Positions 11,027-22,715 of a DNA stretch of 64,000 bases are shown here, in pieces. Under the pieces are notes generated by a model. That model saw only the letters and a program-made list of their open reading frames with translations, ran no database searches and was not told the origin of the DNA. Numbering within the stretch: position 1 is the stretch's first letter; each line of letters starts with the position of its first letter. Where the stretch lies: contig SNVD02007070.1 of assembly GCA_013180625.2 (NCBI GenBank), positions 1 to 64,000 of the forward strand. Direction: 5' to 3'. The stretch is from Boswellia sacra. Taxonomy: Eukaryota; Streptophyta; Magnoliopsida; Sapindales; Burseraceae. Position numbers and translations under genes: made by a program.

Positions 11027-11212
11027 ATTTTAACACAAATTTTTAATAGAATTTATTGACATAAATTTATAATCATTAATTTTACAAAATCTAATGGTTG
11101 AGATTGAAAGTCAACAAAATGCATTTAATGCTTCAAACTCATCAATCATCTCAACCATTAGATTTTGTAGATCAATGACTTAAAAATTGTATCTAACTTT
11201 GTGTTAAAAGTC
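11027..11212. repeat. MITE-like inverted-repeat element, copy 2
   Basis: Same family as the preceding hairpin: TTTTAACACAAATTT with AAAATCTAATGGTTGAG on the left, CAACCATTAGATTTTG and TTTGTGTTAAAAG on the right. Two related hairpins lie about 30 bases apart. Confidence 0.65.
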
Positions 11213-11233
11213 TTCTGTCAAAATATCATCTCC

Positions 11234-11237
<4 letters not shown>

Positions 11238-11268
<31 letters not shown>

Positions 11269-11288
11269 GTATATATATATATATATAT

Positions 11289-11320
<32 letters not shown>

Positions 11321-11322
11321 AC

Positions 11323-11355
<33 letters not shown>

Positions 11356-11440
11356 TATATATCATATATACACACCACACAAAATTGTTCATCATATATT
11401 TATTATATATATAACACACACACACACACACACACACAAA
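11238..11440. repeat. Compound microsatellite: (GTAT)n, (TA)n, (CA)n
   Basis: A run of TATG units is followed by long TA tracts to about 11360 and a CA tract at about 11413-11438. Confidence 0.95.
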
Positions 11441-11759
11441 TTGGTCATCACAAAAAAAAAAAAAAACTAATTGTTCATCGCAAAAATACTCCTGAAAATT
11501 TAAGCTCAGTTTCCCAAGTTTTCGTTATGATTCTATAAAAATCTAGCGGGCACCAAGTCCAAGGAGCTTTGGTAGCAGCCTTGGCGGCTCTCTGGCATAT
11601 AGTTTCTACTATTGCAGATGCCATAAAATTCTAATAAATAAATAAAACGTACGAGTACAGTGGCTGACGTACCAAGGATTTTAACAAAAGAGAGGCACTG
11701 CCAATATTTATTTAATAAATTTCAATTAAACAAAAAATTTTTAAGAAAAATAAAAAAAA

Positions 11760-13614
11760 TAATGAAATAACGGGACATAATAAATCTTACCTTTTGAAAT
11801 TAATCCTAATGTAATAAAGTAATATACAAAATGAAAAATGCTAATATTTGATAATTTTTTCCATAAATATACATTTATAATTGTCTCGATGAGATTTCAT
11901 AATTTGAGAACATTGCTTAATCACCTCTTTGTCATTTAGTAAAAATATTTTCAACGCATGCTAATAAACTACTATTCCCTAAAAATATAAATGATAGGGT
12001 AAATATTATGGATGATCTTTAAACTAAGGCCTAATATTTAGATGATCCTAATTTTTTTGTAATACAATACATGACCCTAATATCTTGTGTACAATTATTC
12101 ATGACCCTATTGCTACCAAAATTCCGTTACATCTAACAACTAAAATGCAAAAAAATAACTTTCAATTATTAACTTTCCAAATTTCATTAAACTTTCTTTC
12201 ATAAATGGTTGGAGTAATTATATTTTTAATTTATTTTTATTGAAATAGTTTTAAAAAAATTCAATCACAACATTATCTCTCTCCACCTCTATCTTCTTCT
12301 TCCACTGCTGCTTCTTCTCCTTCTCCTCCTCCTCCTCTTCACTCTCTCTTTGTGCAGTTCTCTTTTATTGGCATGATACTAAAAAAAAAAAATTTGTAAA
12401 TTAATTTCATGATATTTTGAATAATTAAAATGTTTTAGAAAACAAAATGAACAAGATAAATCCAAAACATGCCTATTCTAAATCAATTCTAACAGCAACC
12501 ATTCTTAAACAATTTATGATTCATCAAATAAAAAACACTTATTAAATTAAATCTAATCCAACCATGCACAGCTAAAAAACTCATTCCTTATCAATTTCCA
12601 TATCCTAAAGTGAGAAAGTTTAAAAGAGAGAAGAAAAATAAGAGTAAAAAGAAAAGGAAAATATAAAAACAAGGTCATTACGTAATTAACTTACAAAAAT
12701 AAAAGAAAATAAAATAAGAATACATAAGTCATTTCATGGGTTAGGTTTGAATTTTAACCGAATCAGTAAATGGTAGAGTCATGGTTAATATTATGAAAAA
12801 CATCATGGTCATATGTAATAGTTCGAGGTCTTTTACTACATTTTTCCTAAATAATAAATAACTTGACTAAAAATTATAAAAAGAGTTAGTCATCACCGTT
12901 GACTAGAAACTATTTGAATTCTTATTTTTTGGCAACAACATATTGATTATTTACAAACTACAAAAGAAAATGAATAAATAATTTCTACTTGCTTAAATAA
13001 ATAAATAAGAAATTTTAAAAAATCTAAATTAAGTTTTATTTCAAGAAAGCATGTAATAATATAACTGTATATACTAAATTAAACTAAGGGGGCTAAAGTA
13101 AATTTTCAATCTTTAGGATGGCCCCGGCTACATACGCTACGAATAGGCACCTAGCTCCGCCGCCAATGGGCAGAACATCAATTTCTCCAACATTGCATTG
13201 TCCAATTTACATGCTTCAACAGCATCAATCAAGTAACCCTTCCCGCAATTGTGCTGCTTGTTTAGAGCAAGCCGATTCTTTCTGTAGACCAAGCAGAAAG
13301 CGCGCTTAGAAATCACCTCGGCTGCGAATCTCAGCTGCTTTCTATAAAGCATAAAAGAAAAGAATATTTTCACCGAACTAATTAAATTACTCCCTTCCAA
13401 CAGTTTCATTCACTTTCTCTGTACAGTTCTCCTCTTTCTTTAAATATCTTCTTAGTCAACTTCTTCGCTTGTATTATATATAAATGGCAGACACCAAGCT
13501 ACTACTACGTACCCTACCAATACATATAGACATAGAGCTTGCCAGCGGCGGCTCAAGTTTTTTTTCTTTTTTTTAAATCTCTCTTCATTTTCGATTAGTG
13601 TTAAGCGATTAACA
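11760..13614. other. Upstream region of aquaporin unit B, duplicated upstream of unit C
   Basis: No gene is seen. The region aligns in blocks with unit C: 11770-12000 with 33630-33868, 12005-12400 with 34520-34825, 12380-12860 with 35573-35890 and 36605-36965, and 12866-13614 with 38390-39053. Inside it, a decayed inverted-repeat element (about 11996-12860) starts GGGTAAATATTATGG and ends near CATTTTTCC. A hAT-like terminus (CTAGCTCCGCC) lies near 13150-13165. A CT-rich tract is at 12285-12350. Confidence 0.7.
13475..13484 (+). promoter_or_regulatory. Candidate TATA box of aquaporin unit B
   Basis: TATATATAAA lies about 130 bases before the ATG at 13615. The paralogous position in unit C (38915-38925) reads TATTATATAAT. 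The call rests on position and sequence only. Confidence 0.45.
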
Positions 13615-14682
13615 ATGGAGAATCTTGATGTTACATCACCTCCTACAAAGCCAGCAAAGACGCATGTCTCTTTTGCGAGAAAGGCATAATATGAGAGACC
13701 TATTTCATGTAAATACCACAAATTAATTCGAGAAAGTTTTACGCGCGTGGAACAGATATACTATGATCAATCTAATAAGATTATTTTATGTAATGTTAGA
13801 TTGTTTTATATACACAAGTGTTTCGATTTATATATTTTACTTATCCTATCTATATGTTCTTTTTTTTTTAACAAATTTTTTATTAATATTTTTAGTGTTG
13901 TATCGTTGAAAGGGTTATGAGAGATGATACATATAGTTTTCGTTATTTTTTATGGCAAAAATCAGGGGGGAGCAGAATTCATAGGCACTCTTGTACTCAT
14001 CTTTGCTGGGGCAGGCACAGCCATTGTGAACCAGAAAAAACAAGGCTCGGAAACCCTCCTTGGCGACGGTGCCTCCAATGGACTCGCTGTTAAGATCATC
14101 CTATTCTCGGTTGGCCACATCTCTGGAGCCCATCTGAACGCTGCTGTCACCATTTCCCTTGCTGCCTTGAAACACTTTCCATGGAAGCATGTACGTAAAT
14201 ATATATATCAAGACAATCTTTCAGAGTAAATATATGAATACAATATATATCAAAATTTTTCATTTTTTTCTTTTTGTTTAATAAATTTACAAGAGAATTG
14301 AGAGTAGTGGGTTGTGATGAATGACAAGTGAGGCATACGAAAACGATTTTTAACTCTTGATACTATGCTAAAAAACCATTCATAAACCTCCATCAAATTT
14401 ATGGAACACGCCTTGAAAAATCCTAAAAAAATTTTATTGCTCTGCTTTATGTCTTATTTTTTTTCACAGGTGCCACAGTACATAGGAACACAACTAACGG
14501 CATCAATATGTGCAGGATTTCTGCTGGAGGGAGTTTTTCACCTAGAGATGGGAGGGGGAATGACAATGCCTATAGTAGGAGACGGTCAAGCTTTCACTTT
14601 GGAGTTTATTAGCTTCATTCTCATGTTTGTTGTCACCGCTGTCTCCACTGACGCAAAAGTTGTAACTTCAATTTGCAGTTTC

Positions 14683-15246
14683 TGTTAAGTTTTTTTGCTC
14701 ATATGCAAGTGGGAGAAATTCCATATTGGTTAAGTAGCAAAACTTGGGTCTCATGTGGGCTTATAAAAGAAGTCATGTGAGAGATGTTTAAGTGTCCCAA
14801 TTGAAATTCTCCTTCACCCACCCATATTGTGTAAGGTCTTATATAAGACCTCATAGTTTAAGGGCCTCTCATTAAGGATCTTAAAGTTTGAAAGATTTGC
14901 TTTATTCCCCTTTTATTTTTGGGGTATTTTAGTATTGCCCAATTGTTTAGGTAATTATAGTTTGGCCCAACTATTCGGATAATTATAGTTTGGCGTAATA
15001 GTTGTGGTATTTGTATTGTGACCCAAAAGTTTGTAATTCTCTTTTGAAGATAGTGGAAGTTTCTTCAACGGCGCCCGAGGATGCAGGTAACAATACGGCA
15101 CCTCGTTAAATCTTAGTGTTCTTTCTATTTCTGCATTGTTAGTTAATTGGTTGCCTCTTTAGTTGCTATTATATTCAATTATCTGGCATAGTTTGTAGTT
15201 GTGCATTTGGTTGTTTTTGTAGGTATCACTTCCGCGTTGCGCAACA
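14683..15246 (+). repeat. 5' LTR, Tork-like element 1
   Basis: 564 bp, starting TGTTAAGTTTTTTTGCTC and ending GTTGCGCAACA. It carries repeated short blocks around AATTATAGTTTGGC. Confidence 0.9.
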
Positions 15247-15248
15247 AT

Positions 15249-15261
15249 TGGTATCAAAGCC
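15249..15261 (+). other. Primer binding site, Tork-like element 1
   Basis: TGGTATCAAAGCC is one mismatch from the initiator tRNA-Met complement. It lies two bases after the LTR. Confidence 0.85.
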
Positions 15262-15412
15262 TAAGGTTTTGGGTAGTAAGTGGCTATTTCGTTGAAGCAC
15301 TTACTACTATTCTGGGCTGTTGAATTTGGATCGCTAGTTATTGAACATAATAGTTTGTTTGGAGCTAGGTTATTGGTGATTTGTGTATCGAGCTTATTTG
15401 TGAGAGATAGTG

Positions 15413-16256
15413 ATGGCATCATCGTCAACTGTACCAGAGAAGATAGTGACTGTGACAAATACAAAAATAGATGTTGAAAAATTTGATGGTCAAAATAATT
15501 TCGGCTTATGGCAGAGTGAGGTGTTGGACGGGTTGTATCAGCAAGATTTGGATATTGTTTTGGAAGAAACAAAACCAGAAGATATCAGTGCAAGAGATTG
15601 GGACAGGTTGAATATAAAAGCTTGTGGGTTGATTTGCTCTTGCTTGTGTAGAGAACAAAAGTATCCGTTCACAAAAGAGACATCTGCAAGCAAATTGTGG
15701 AAGGCGCTAGAAAACAAATATATAAAGAAAAGCAATAAGAATCGGCTGTATCTATTGAAGAGATTGTTCCGTCTTTAGTTGAAACCAGGTTCGAGCATCA
15801 GTTCTCATATTAATGAGTTTAATAAGTTAATTGTTGATTTGTTAAAATTAGATGAAACCTTCAAAGAAGAACGTAAGGCTATGCTATTGATAGGCTCAAT
15901 TCCGGATGAATTAGATCATTTGTACATTACTCGATTATCCATGGGAAAGATAAACTATCTTTTGAAGAAGTTTGTTCTGCTTTGTTGAACTATGAAAATA
16001 GTAAGAAAGACCAAAGAGAACGTAGGGATGAGTCAGTAGAAGCATTGACAGTGAGAGGGCGTAGTCAAAGTAGGAAACTAGGAAAAATGAAAAAATCTTG
16101 GTCGAGGGATAGATTAGGAAAAGATGAGTGTGCCTTTTGTCATGAGAAAGGGCATTGGAAGAAAGATTATCCAAAGTTGAAAAAGAAAGATAAGGATAAG
16201 GCTGTTTCTGATGCATGTGTTGTTGAGCGTGAGGATGATATTAAGATATATGTCTA
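15413..16256 (+). pseudogene. Gag of Tork-like element 1
   Basis: From ATG 15413 the frame gives a Tnt1/Tork-like gag (VEKFDGQNNFGLWQSEV, LWKALENKYIKKS, LYLLKRLF). CAG has become TAG at 15776-15778. The frame goes on after that stop, shifts near 15935, and ends with a zinc knuckle CAFCHEKGHWKKD whose last Cys has become Tyr. Gag should package element RNA; this one is broken three ways. Confidence 0.85.
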
Positions 16257-19200
16257 GTTGGTCACCCATCCACTTCTGGTTCTGATGAGTGGATTATGGA
16301 TTCGGGTTGTACTTATCATATGTGTTCACATAAGGAATGGTTCTTTCAGTTTGAAGAGCTTGATTGTGGAGTTGTGTATATGGGCAATGATGATATTTGC
16401 CATACTGCTAGGATAGGTTCGATCCGATTGAGGAATCATGATGGACTGACTAGAGTTCTAACAGATGTTTGGTATGTACCGAAGTTGAAGAAGAATCTCA
16501 TCTCTTTGGGAGCCTTGGAATCTAAAGGCTATGTGGTATCTATTCGAGATGGTATTCTGAGGGTCACTTCAGGTGCTCTTGTGGTATTGAAAGGCACTAG
16601 GAGGAACAACTTGTATTACTATAATGGTAGTACGATTATTGGATCAGCGGTTATGGTTTTTGATAATGATACAGATTCAGAGATCACTAGACTGTGGCAT
16701 ATACGTTTGAGACATGCAGGTGAGAAAGCCTTATTCAGTTTGGTGAAACGAGGCTTATTGAAAGGTGCAAAGACCTACAAGCTAGATTTTTGTGAGCATT
16801 GTGCTCTGGGAAAGCAGAAGAGAGCGAAATTTGGCACCGCTAGTCATAATACTGAGGGTATTATTGATTATGTTCACTCAGATGTTTGGGGACCTACCAA
16901 AACCGCATCGATGGGAGGTAGGCACTACATTGTTACTTTTGTTGATAACTTTTCCAGAAGAACTTGGATGTACTGTTTGAAATCAAAAGATGATGTACTT
17001 AGTGCTTCCCTTAAGTGGAAAAAGATGATTGAGACACAAAATGGCAAGAAAATCAAGCATCTCAGAACAGACGATGGTGGTAAGTATTGCAGTGATCAAT
17101 TTTTTAAATTATATCAAGATGAAGGTATTGTACGTCATTTTACTGTTAGAGGTGCACCACAGCAGAATGAGCTGGCAGAATGCATGAACCGAACATTGCT
17201 AGAGAAAGTTCAGTGTATGTTATCCATGTTGACCCAGGTATGGCAACCCAAGAGAGGGGGTGAATTGGGTTTTTATTTATAAAAACGGATTTAGAAAACT
17301 TTTCTTGAAAGTTTAAAATTTTTTAACTCTTTCTTTGAGAATAAAGATGAAGAAGATGAAAATAGAATGCAATCAAGAGAATAGCAATAAAGTACAATCA
17401 TAAGTGCAACTAAATATAAAGAGATAGGGATAGAGAGAGTGCAAACTCAATTTACGTGGTTCGGCAAACCTTGCCTACGTCCACGGGCTCCTAGCTCCAC
17501 GAGCTAAGCTTTCCACTAATTTGTAGAATCTTTACAACTTGCTTGATGAACAACCTCACCAAGACTTTTTCTTCCAACTCTTGATAACACCACACCAAGA
17601 GTTCTTCTTGATGAACAACCTCGCCAAGGCAACTTCCTTCAACTCTTGATAACACCACACCAAGAGTTCTTCTTGATGAACAACCTCACCAAGGCAACTT
17701 CCTTCAACTCTTGATACACCACACCAAGAGTTCTTCTTGATGAACAACCTCACCAAGGCAACTTCCTTCAACCCTTGATAACACCACACCAAGAGTTCTT
17801 CTTGATGAACAACCTCACCAAGGAAAGAGTTCTCTCAAGGATAATTTTTATCCTTTACAAGTAGATCTCAATCTCACCACAATACAAGAACAAAGAAAAT
17901 TTTTACAACAAAGGTATAACTCTCTTCAAAGAGTAGATAAAGAATATAAAAGCTCTCTAGACTTAATATTTTTCTTGTTTTTTGCTTGATAGATGCTTCT
18001 CTTCTTCTTGTTGAGTGCATTGGAGAAGGGCTCCTTTTATAGGCAAATGGGAAGAACTTAATCAAGTAAAGACACTAACTCCAAATTTTCTGCCTACCAT
18101 AAAAACTGTAATCTTGTCTACCATTTTTGTCAATTTTCTGTTTAAAATTTGAAAATCTTCAAAACATAAAAGATCTTCACAATTGAATAAGCTTTCAAAT
18201 GCATCAAGAACCAAGTCATTTGGATATCTGTAGCTCAAGATATGGCTAAAAAACCATTCGATGCTCATATGACTTGATTTTTCTTTCTTGTGTCAGTCCA
18301 CCGAATTGAATGATAATTCTGTCAGCATTCCATTTGAAATTCGAATTTCTTCAAAACATACAGATCTTCATATTTGAATAAGCTTTCCAAAACATTAAGA
18401 ATCAAAGAATTTGGATATCTCTATCTTAAGATATGGACAAAACATCATTCCGTGCTCATATGAGTTGATTTTTCTTCTCTGTGTCAGTCCACCGAATAGC
18501 ATGTCAATTATGTCAGCCTTCCATTTGAAATTTGAATTTCTTCAAAACATATGAAATGTGCCCCATTATGTCCTCTTTCCAATGACATAAGAATCAAGTC
18601 ATTTTGATTTTTCTAGCTCAAGATATGTCCAAAAGAGTATTCGGTGCTCATGTCAGCTGCTTCTATTTGTCTTTCAAATTGCATGATGATTTGGACAACC
18701 TTACACTTGAAATTTGAATTTCTTTAAAACACATGAAATGTTATAAATTGAGTAATCTTTCCAAAGGCTCAAAAATCACATCATTTTGATATCTGTAGAG
18801 AAATATATGACCAATTGATTTAACATTGCTCATGTGTCACATTCCTTGAGTCAAACCTTGTTCTTAAACTTTGGTGCCTTTAACATGTAGTCTTCTCCTT
18901 AGCTTCAACACTTCATTTTAATAAGCCTTTTCTTGATTTTACAATTATTTCAATGATATTACTCTTGCACATAAATAAAATGTTAGTAACACCTTATGAA
19001 TCAATGTGTATTGTTATCATCAAAATTATCATGTAGCCTTAGGCTAACAATCCAATGCTGGGATGGGCAAAGAATTTTGGGCTGAGGCTGTGACTTATGC
19101 GTATCATCTCATTAATCGTCTACCTTCAACTGCTATTGGTGATAGAACTCCGGTACATACCAAACATTCTTTGCCCATCCCAGAATTAGAGGTATGGTCT

Positions 19201-20287
19201 GGACAACCTATTGGTGAAAAAAATGTAGTCTCTTCAGAAGAATGAAACTTGGGAGCTAGCTCAACTACCGAAGGGTAAAAAGCCAATTGGGTGCAAATGG
19301 GTATTTACAAAGAAAGATGGATTTCCTGACAAGAATGACGTCCACTACAAGGCAAGGTTGGTGGCTAAAGGCTACGCTCAGAAGGAAGGAATTGACTATA
19401 ATGAGGTATTTTCTCCAGTTGTGAAACATTCTTCCATTAGAATTTTGTTGGCCATGGTAGCTCAGATGAATATGGAACTAGTTCAACTTGATGTAAAAAC
19501 TGCATTTTTACATGGTGACTTGGAAGAGGAAATCTATATGACTCAGCCAGAGAGATTCAAAGTTGCTGGTAAGCAAAATTTGGTGTGCAAACTGAAAAGA
19601 TCACTTTATGGTTTTAAGCAATCTCTGATGTAGTGGTACAAGCAATTTGATCGGTTTATGATGGGTCAGAGGTGCACAAGAAGCAAATTTGATAATTGTG
19701 TGTATTTTTGGAGGCTACGTGATGGTTTTTTCATTTATCTACTCTTATATGTTGATGATATGTTGATAGTTTCGACGAATGTCAAAGAAATTGTAAAGTT
19801 GAAGACTCAGTTGAATTGAGAGTTTGAGATGAAAGATTTAAGTGAAGCTAAGAAGATATTAGGTATGGAGATTAATAGAGATAGACAGAGAGGCAAGATT
19901 TGTTTGACTCAGAAGCAGTATCTGAAGAAGGTATTACAACGGTTTGGCATTACAGAGCAATCAAAACCTGTAAATACCCACTTGCTCCTCATATGAAACT
20001 CAGTGCATCTTTATCTCCTAGTACAGATGAGGAATGAGAGTATATGTCTCGAGTTTCATATGCTAATGCAGTTGGTAGCCTGATGTGTGCTATGGTGTGT
20101 ACAAGACCTGACATTTCACATGCAGTTGGAGTTGTGAGCAGGTACATGCATGATCCTGGTAAAAGACATTGGCGAGCAGTGAAACGGATTCTACGATATT
20201 TACTGAAAACTATAGATGTTGGCTAAGGTTGTGACAACGATTAAGTTCAATAATTGTTTGAACTTGATCAACATTGTGCAAGTTTGA
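16257..20287 (+). pseudogene. Pol of Tork-like element 1 (protease, integrase, RT), interrupted and deleted
   Basis: 16296-17226 carries the protease site WIMDSGCTYHMC, the integrase zinc region (WHIRLRHAGEKAL, CEHCALGKQKR) and the core with LRTDDGGKYCS. The solo LTR interrupts at 17226. Removing it and one target copy (ATCCA) continues the integrase as GKEFWAEAV at 19063. A deletion near 19200 removes the integrase tail. RT follows (LDVKTAFLHGDLEEEIYM, then LLYVDDMLIV near 19745), with stops at about 19631 and 19817. RNase H is almost all missing: sequence jumps near 20223 to the C-terminal VVTTIKFNNCLNL. Confidence 0.85.
17227..19049 (-). mobile_element. Solo LTR of a Sirevirus-like copia, reverse orientation
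   Basis: 1823 bp bounded by TGTTGACCCAGG and GGCTAACA. It is flanked by the target duplication ATCCA (17222-17226 and 19050-19054). It is the reverse complement of the LTRs at 26315-28180 and 31579-33443, including the tandem 65-base repeats (about 17540-17830 here). No internal sequence remains, the usual outcome of LTR-LTR recombination. It lies inside the integrase of Tork-like element 1. Confidence 0.93.
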
Positions 20288-20388
20288 CTGCGCCATTAGG
20301 CGCATTTGGAGGCGTTGCAGCTGTGATAGAGAATATGGAAAAAAGAAGAAATTTGTGGTGGACCGGCGTATTCGCCAAGGTGGAGATT

Positions 20389-20950
20389 TGTTAAGTTTTT
20401 TGGCTTATATGCAAGTGGGAGAAATCCCACATTGGTTAAGTAGCAAAACATAGGTCTCATGTGGGCTTATAAAAGAAGTAATGTGAGAGATGTTTAAGTG
20501 TCTCAATTAAAATTCTCTTTCACCCCCTCATATTGTGTAAGGTCTCATATAAGACCCATAGTTTAAGGGCCTTTCATTAAGGACCTTAAAGTTTGTAAGA
20601 TTTGTATTTTCTCCCTTTTATTTTTTAGGTATTTGTAGTTTTACCCAATTGCTTGGGTAATTACAGTTTGACCCAACTATTTTGGTAATTACAGTTTCGC
20701 CTAATGGTTGTGGTATTTGTATTGTGAACCAAAAGTTTGTAATTCTCTCTGAAGATATTGGAAGTTTCTTTAGCGGTACCCGAGGACGTAGGTAACAATA
20801 TCGAACCTTGTTAAATCTTGGTGTTCATTCTATTTCTACATTGTTGGTTGAATGGTTACCTCTTTAGTTGCTATTATATTCAATTATCGGGTATAGTTTG
20901 TGGTTGTGTATTTGGTTGTTTTGTTAGTATCACTTCCGCGTTGCGCAATA
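20389..20950 (+). repeat. 3' LTR, Tork-like element 1
   Basis: 562 bp, preceded by the purine-rich CCAAGGTGGAGATT. It begins TGTTAAG and ends GCGCAATA where CA is expected. It is clearly diverged from the 5' LTR by many scattered substitutions, so the insertion is not recent. Confidence 0.88.
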
Positions 20951-20955
20951 GTTTC

Positions 20956-21371
20956 AATTATTTATCTTTAACATTAAATAAATAAAAAGGTTAACAAAGA
21001 AGCATAACTCGTAAAAATTATTTATTGAATTACGCTAAAATTTACTTTCAATATGAGATTGCGTAAATGCAAGGGTTGGCAAGAATCATAGTAAGAGGCA
21101 CCGTTATGCTTAACACTCTCATAGTCGGGTACATGTACATACACGTCCAAATTAAACCCTTACACAAGCAATGAAAATAATCAAAGTTTAGAAAAAATCA
21201 TTAATTACTATTTTAGATAACAAAAAGTATTCTTTTAAATCAATCTTACAATATTTGATTGAAAAAAGTAAAAGAAAATATTTATGAATAGAAAAATAAA
21301 GAGTTTGGTAAGTTCGGGTTACGATAGAACCTAACTTTTGTACAGAGCTGTTAGCAATACTTTGTGATCAT
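20956..21371. other. Intron and exon 4 region of aquaporin unit B, truncated by the next element
   Basis: Aligns with 45715-46105 of unit C (TCTTTAACATTAAATAAATA, then CCTAACTTTTGTACA and TTTATGATCAT). The match ends at about 21368, where copia LTR sequence begins. Exon 5 and the whole 3' flank of unit B are missing. Confidence 0.8.
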
Positions 21372-21701
21372 TGGTTTTGGGTATTTGTAGTATTACCCAA
21401 TTGTTTGGGTAATTACAGTTTGGTTCAACTATTATGGTAATTGTAGTTTAGCCCAATAGTTGTGGTATTTGTATTGTGACCCAAAAATTTGTAATTCTCT
21501 TTGAAGATAGTGAAAGGTTTCTTCAGCGGTGCACGAGGACATAGGTAACAATACCGAACCTCATTAACTTGGTGTTCTTTCTATTTTTGTATTGTTGATT
21601 GATTGGTTGCCTTCTTTAGTTGCTATTATCTTCAATTATCTGGCATAGTTTGTGGTTGTGCATTTGATTGTTTTGTGTTATTGCTTCCGCATTGCACAAT
21701 A
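21372..21701 (+). repeat. Truncated 5' LTR, Tork-like element 2
   Basis: Begins inside the LTR at TGGTTTTGGGTATTTG, equivalent to about 26140 in the 3' LTR. It ends GCACAATA. Confidence 0.8.
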
Positions 21702-21703
21702 AT

Positions 21704-21716
21704 TGGTATCAGAGCC
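21704..21716 (+). other. Primer binding site, Tork-like element 2
   Basis: TGGTATCAGAGCC is an exact complement of the initiator tRNA-Met 3' end. Confidence 0.9.
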
Positions 21717-21866
21717 TAAGGTTTTTAGGAGTGAGTGGCTATTTCATTGAAGTACTTATTACTATTCTGGGTTGTTGAGTTTGGATTGCTAGTTATTGAA
21801 TATAATAGTTTGTTAGAGCTTGGTTATTGGTGATTTGTGTATGAAGCTTATTTGTGAGAGGTAGTG

Positions 21867-22715
21867 ATGGCATCATCATCAACTGTACTAGTGAAGACAG
21901 TAACTGTGACATGCAAAAATAGATGTTGAAAAATTTGATGGTCAAAATAATTTCGGCTTATGGCAGAGTGAGGTATTGGACGGGTTGTATCAGCAAGATT
22001 TGTATATTGTTCTGGGAGAAACAAAACCAGAAGATATCAGGGCAAGAGATTGGGACAGGCTAAATATAAAAGCTTGTGGGTTGATTCGCTCTTGTTTGTA
22101 TAGAGAACAGAAGTATCCATTCACAAAAGAGACATCTACAAGCAAACTATGGAAGGCACTAGAAAACAAATATATGAAGAAAAGCAATGAAAATCGGCTA
22201 TATCTATTGAAGAGATTATTCCGTCTTCAGTTGAAACCAGGTACGAGCGTCAGTTCTCATATTGATGAGTTTAATAAGTTAATTGCTGATTTGTTAAACT
22301 TAGATGAAACCTTCAAAGATGAACATAAGGCTATGTTATTGATTGGCTCACTTCTGGATGAATTAGATTATTTGTGCATTACTCTTATCCATGGGAAAGA
22401 TAAATTGTCTTTTGAAGAAGTTTGTTTTGCTTTGTTGCATTATGAAATTTGTAGAAAGACCAAAGAGAACATAGGGATGAGACAGTAGATGCATTGATAG
22501 TGAGAGGGCGTAGTCAAAGTAGGAAACCAGGAAAAAGGGAAAAATCCTGGTTGAGGGGTAGATTAGGAAAAGATTGTCGTGAGAAAAGGCATTGGAAGAA
22601 AGATTGTCTGAAGTTGAAAAAGAAAGATAAGGACAAGGCTGTTTCTGATGCATGTGTTGTTTACCGTGAGGATGATAGTGATTCAAATATATGTCTAGTT
22701 GGTCACCCATTTTGA
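21867..22715 (+). pseudogene. Gag of Tork-like element 2
   Basis: ATG 21867 begins MASSSTV as in element 1. A short deletion near 21910 shifts frame. The body (21976-22488) reads on to LSFEEVCFALLHYE. After a further shift, the knuckle region (22494-22715) has lost its first cysteines (KDCREKRHWKKDC). Confidence 0.82.

Larger units (their letters stand above)
10441..11560. other. 3' flank of aquaporin unit A, paralogous to 56455-57550
   Basis: Blocks at about 10575-10760 and 11485-11545 align with 56455-56600 and 57475-57550. The shared text includes ACATTAAAATGATGGAT, AATTAAAGG and CTAG(C)CGGGCACCAAG. Between them are two MITE-like hairpins and microsatellites. No gene is seen. Confidence 0.65.
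14683..20950 (+). mobile_element. Tork-like Ty1/copia element 1, defective, in intron 3 of aquaporin unit B
   Basis: LTRs are 14683-15246 and 20389-20950, flanked by the target duplication GTTTC (14678-14682 and 20951-20955). The primer site is 15249-15261. Gag and pol have stops, a frameshift, an integrase-RT deletion and loss of most of RNase H. A reversed Sirevirus solo LTR (17227-19049) sits in the integrase. The 3' LTR ends in TA instead of CA. Element 2 (21372-33603) is the same family. Confidence 0.9.
13615..21128 (+). pseudogene. NIP6;1-like aquaporin unit B, exons 1-4, pseudogene
   Basis: Exon 1 is 13615-13683, exon 2 is 13966-14190, exon 3 is 14470-14661 and exon 4 is 21067-21128. 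Exon 5 is absent. The protein matches unit C exon for exon: membrane span GAEFIGTLVLIFAGAGTAIV, then loop B and the spans in exon 3. Defects are several. The first donor is GC instead of GT, and exon 3 lacks one Ile codon. The exon 4 acceptor is AA instead of AG. The first pore motif is Asn-Ala-Ala instead of Asn-Pro-Ala (AACGCTGCT). A 6.3 kb copia fills intron 3. NIP6;1-type proteins are plasma-membrane channels for boric acid and small neutral solutes. This copy cannot make one. Confidence 0.85.

Noticed and set aside
11201..11470. 89-codon frame rich in Tyr and Ile
   Set aside because: Translation of TA and CA microsatellites.
12285..12350. CT-rich tract as a promoter element
   Set aside because: Simple-sequence tract more than 1.2 kb from the nearest gene, inside a decayed repeat; no support for function.
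13137..13180. Minus-strand reading with PIGGGAR, like a cytochrome P450 haem motif, just upstream of aquaporin unit B
   Set aside because: The surrounding translation is not P450-like. The same GGCGGAGCTAG text is a hAT-type transposon terminus and recurs in unit C without coding context.
17556..17792. Repetitive 78-codon minus-strand frame
   Set aside because: Translation of the 65-base LTR repeats.
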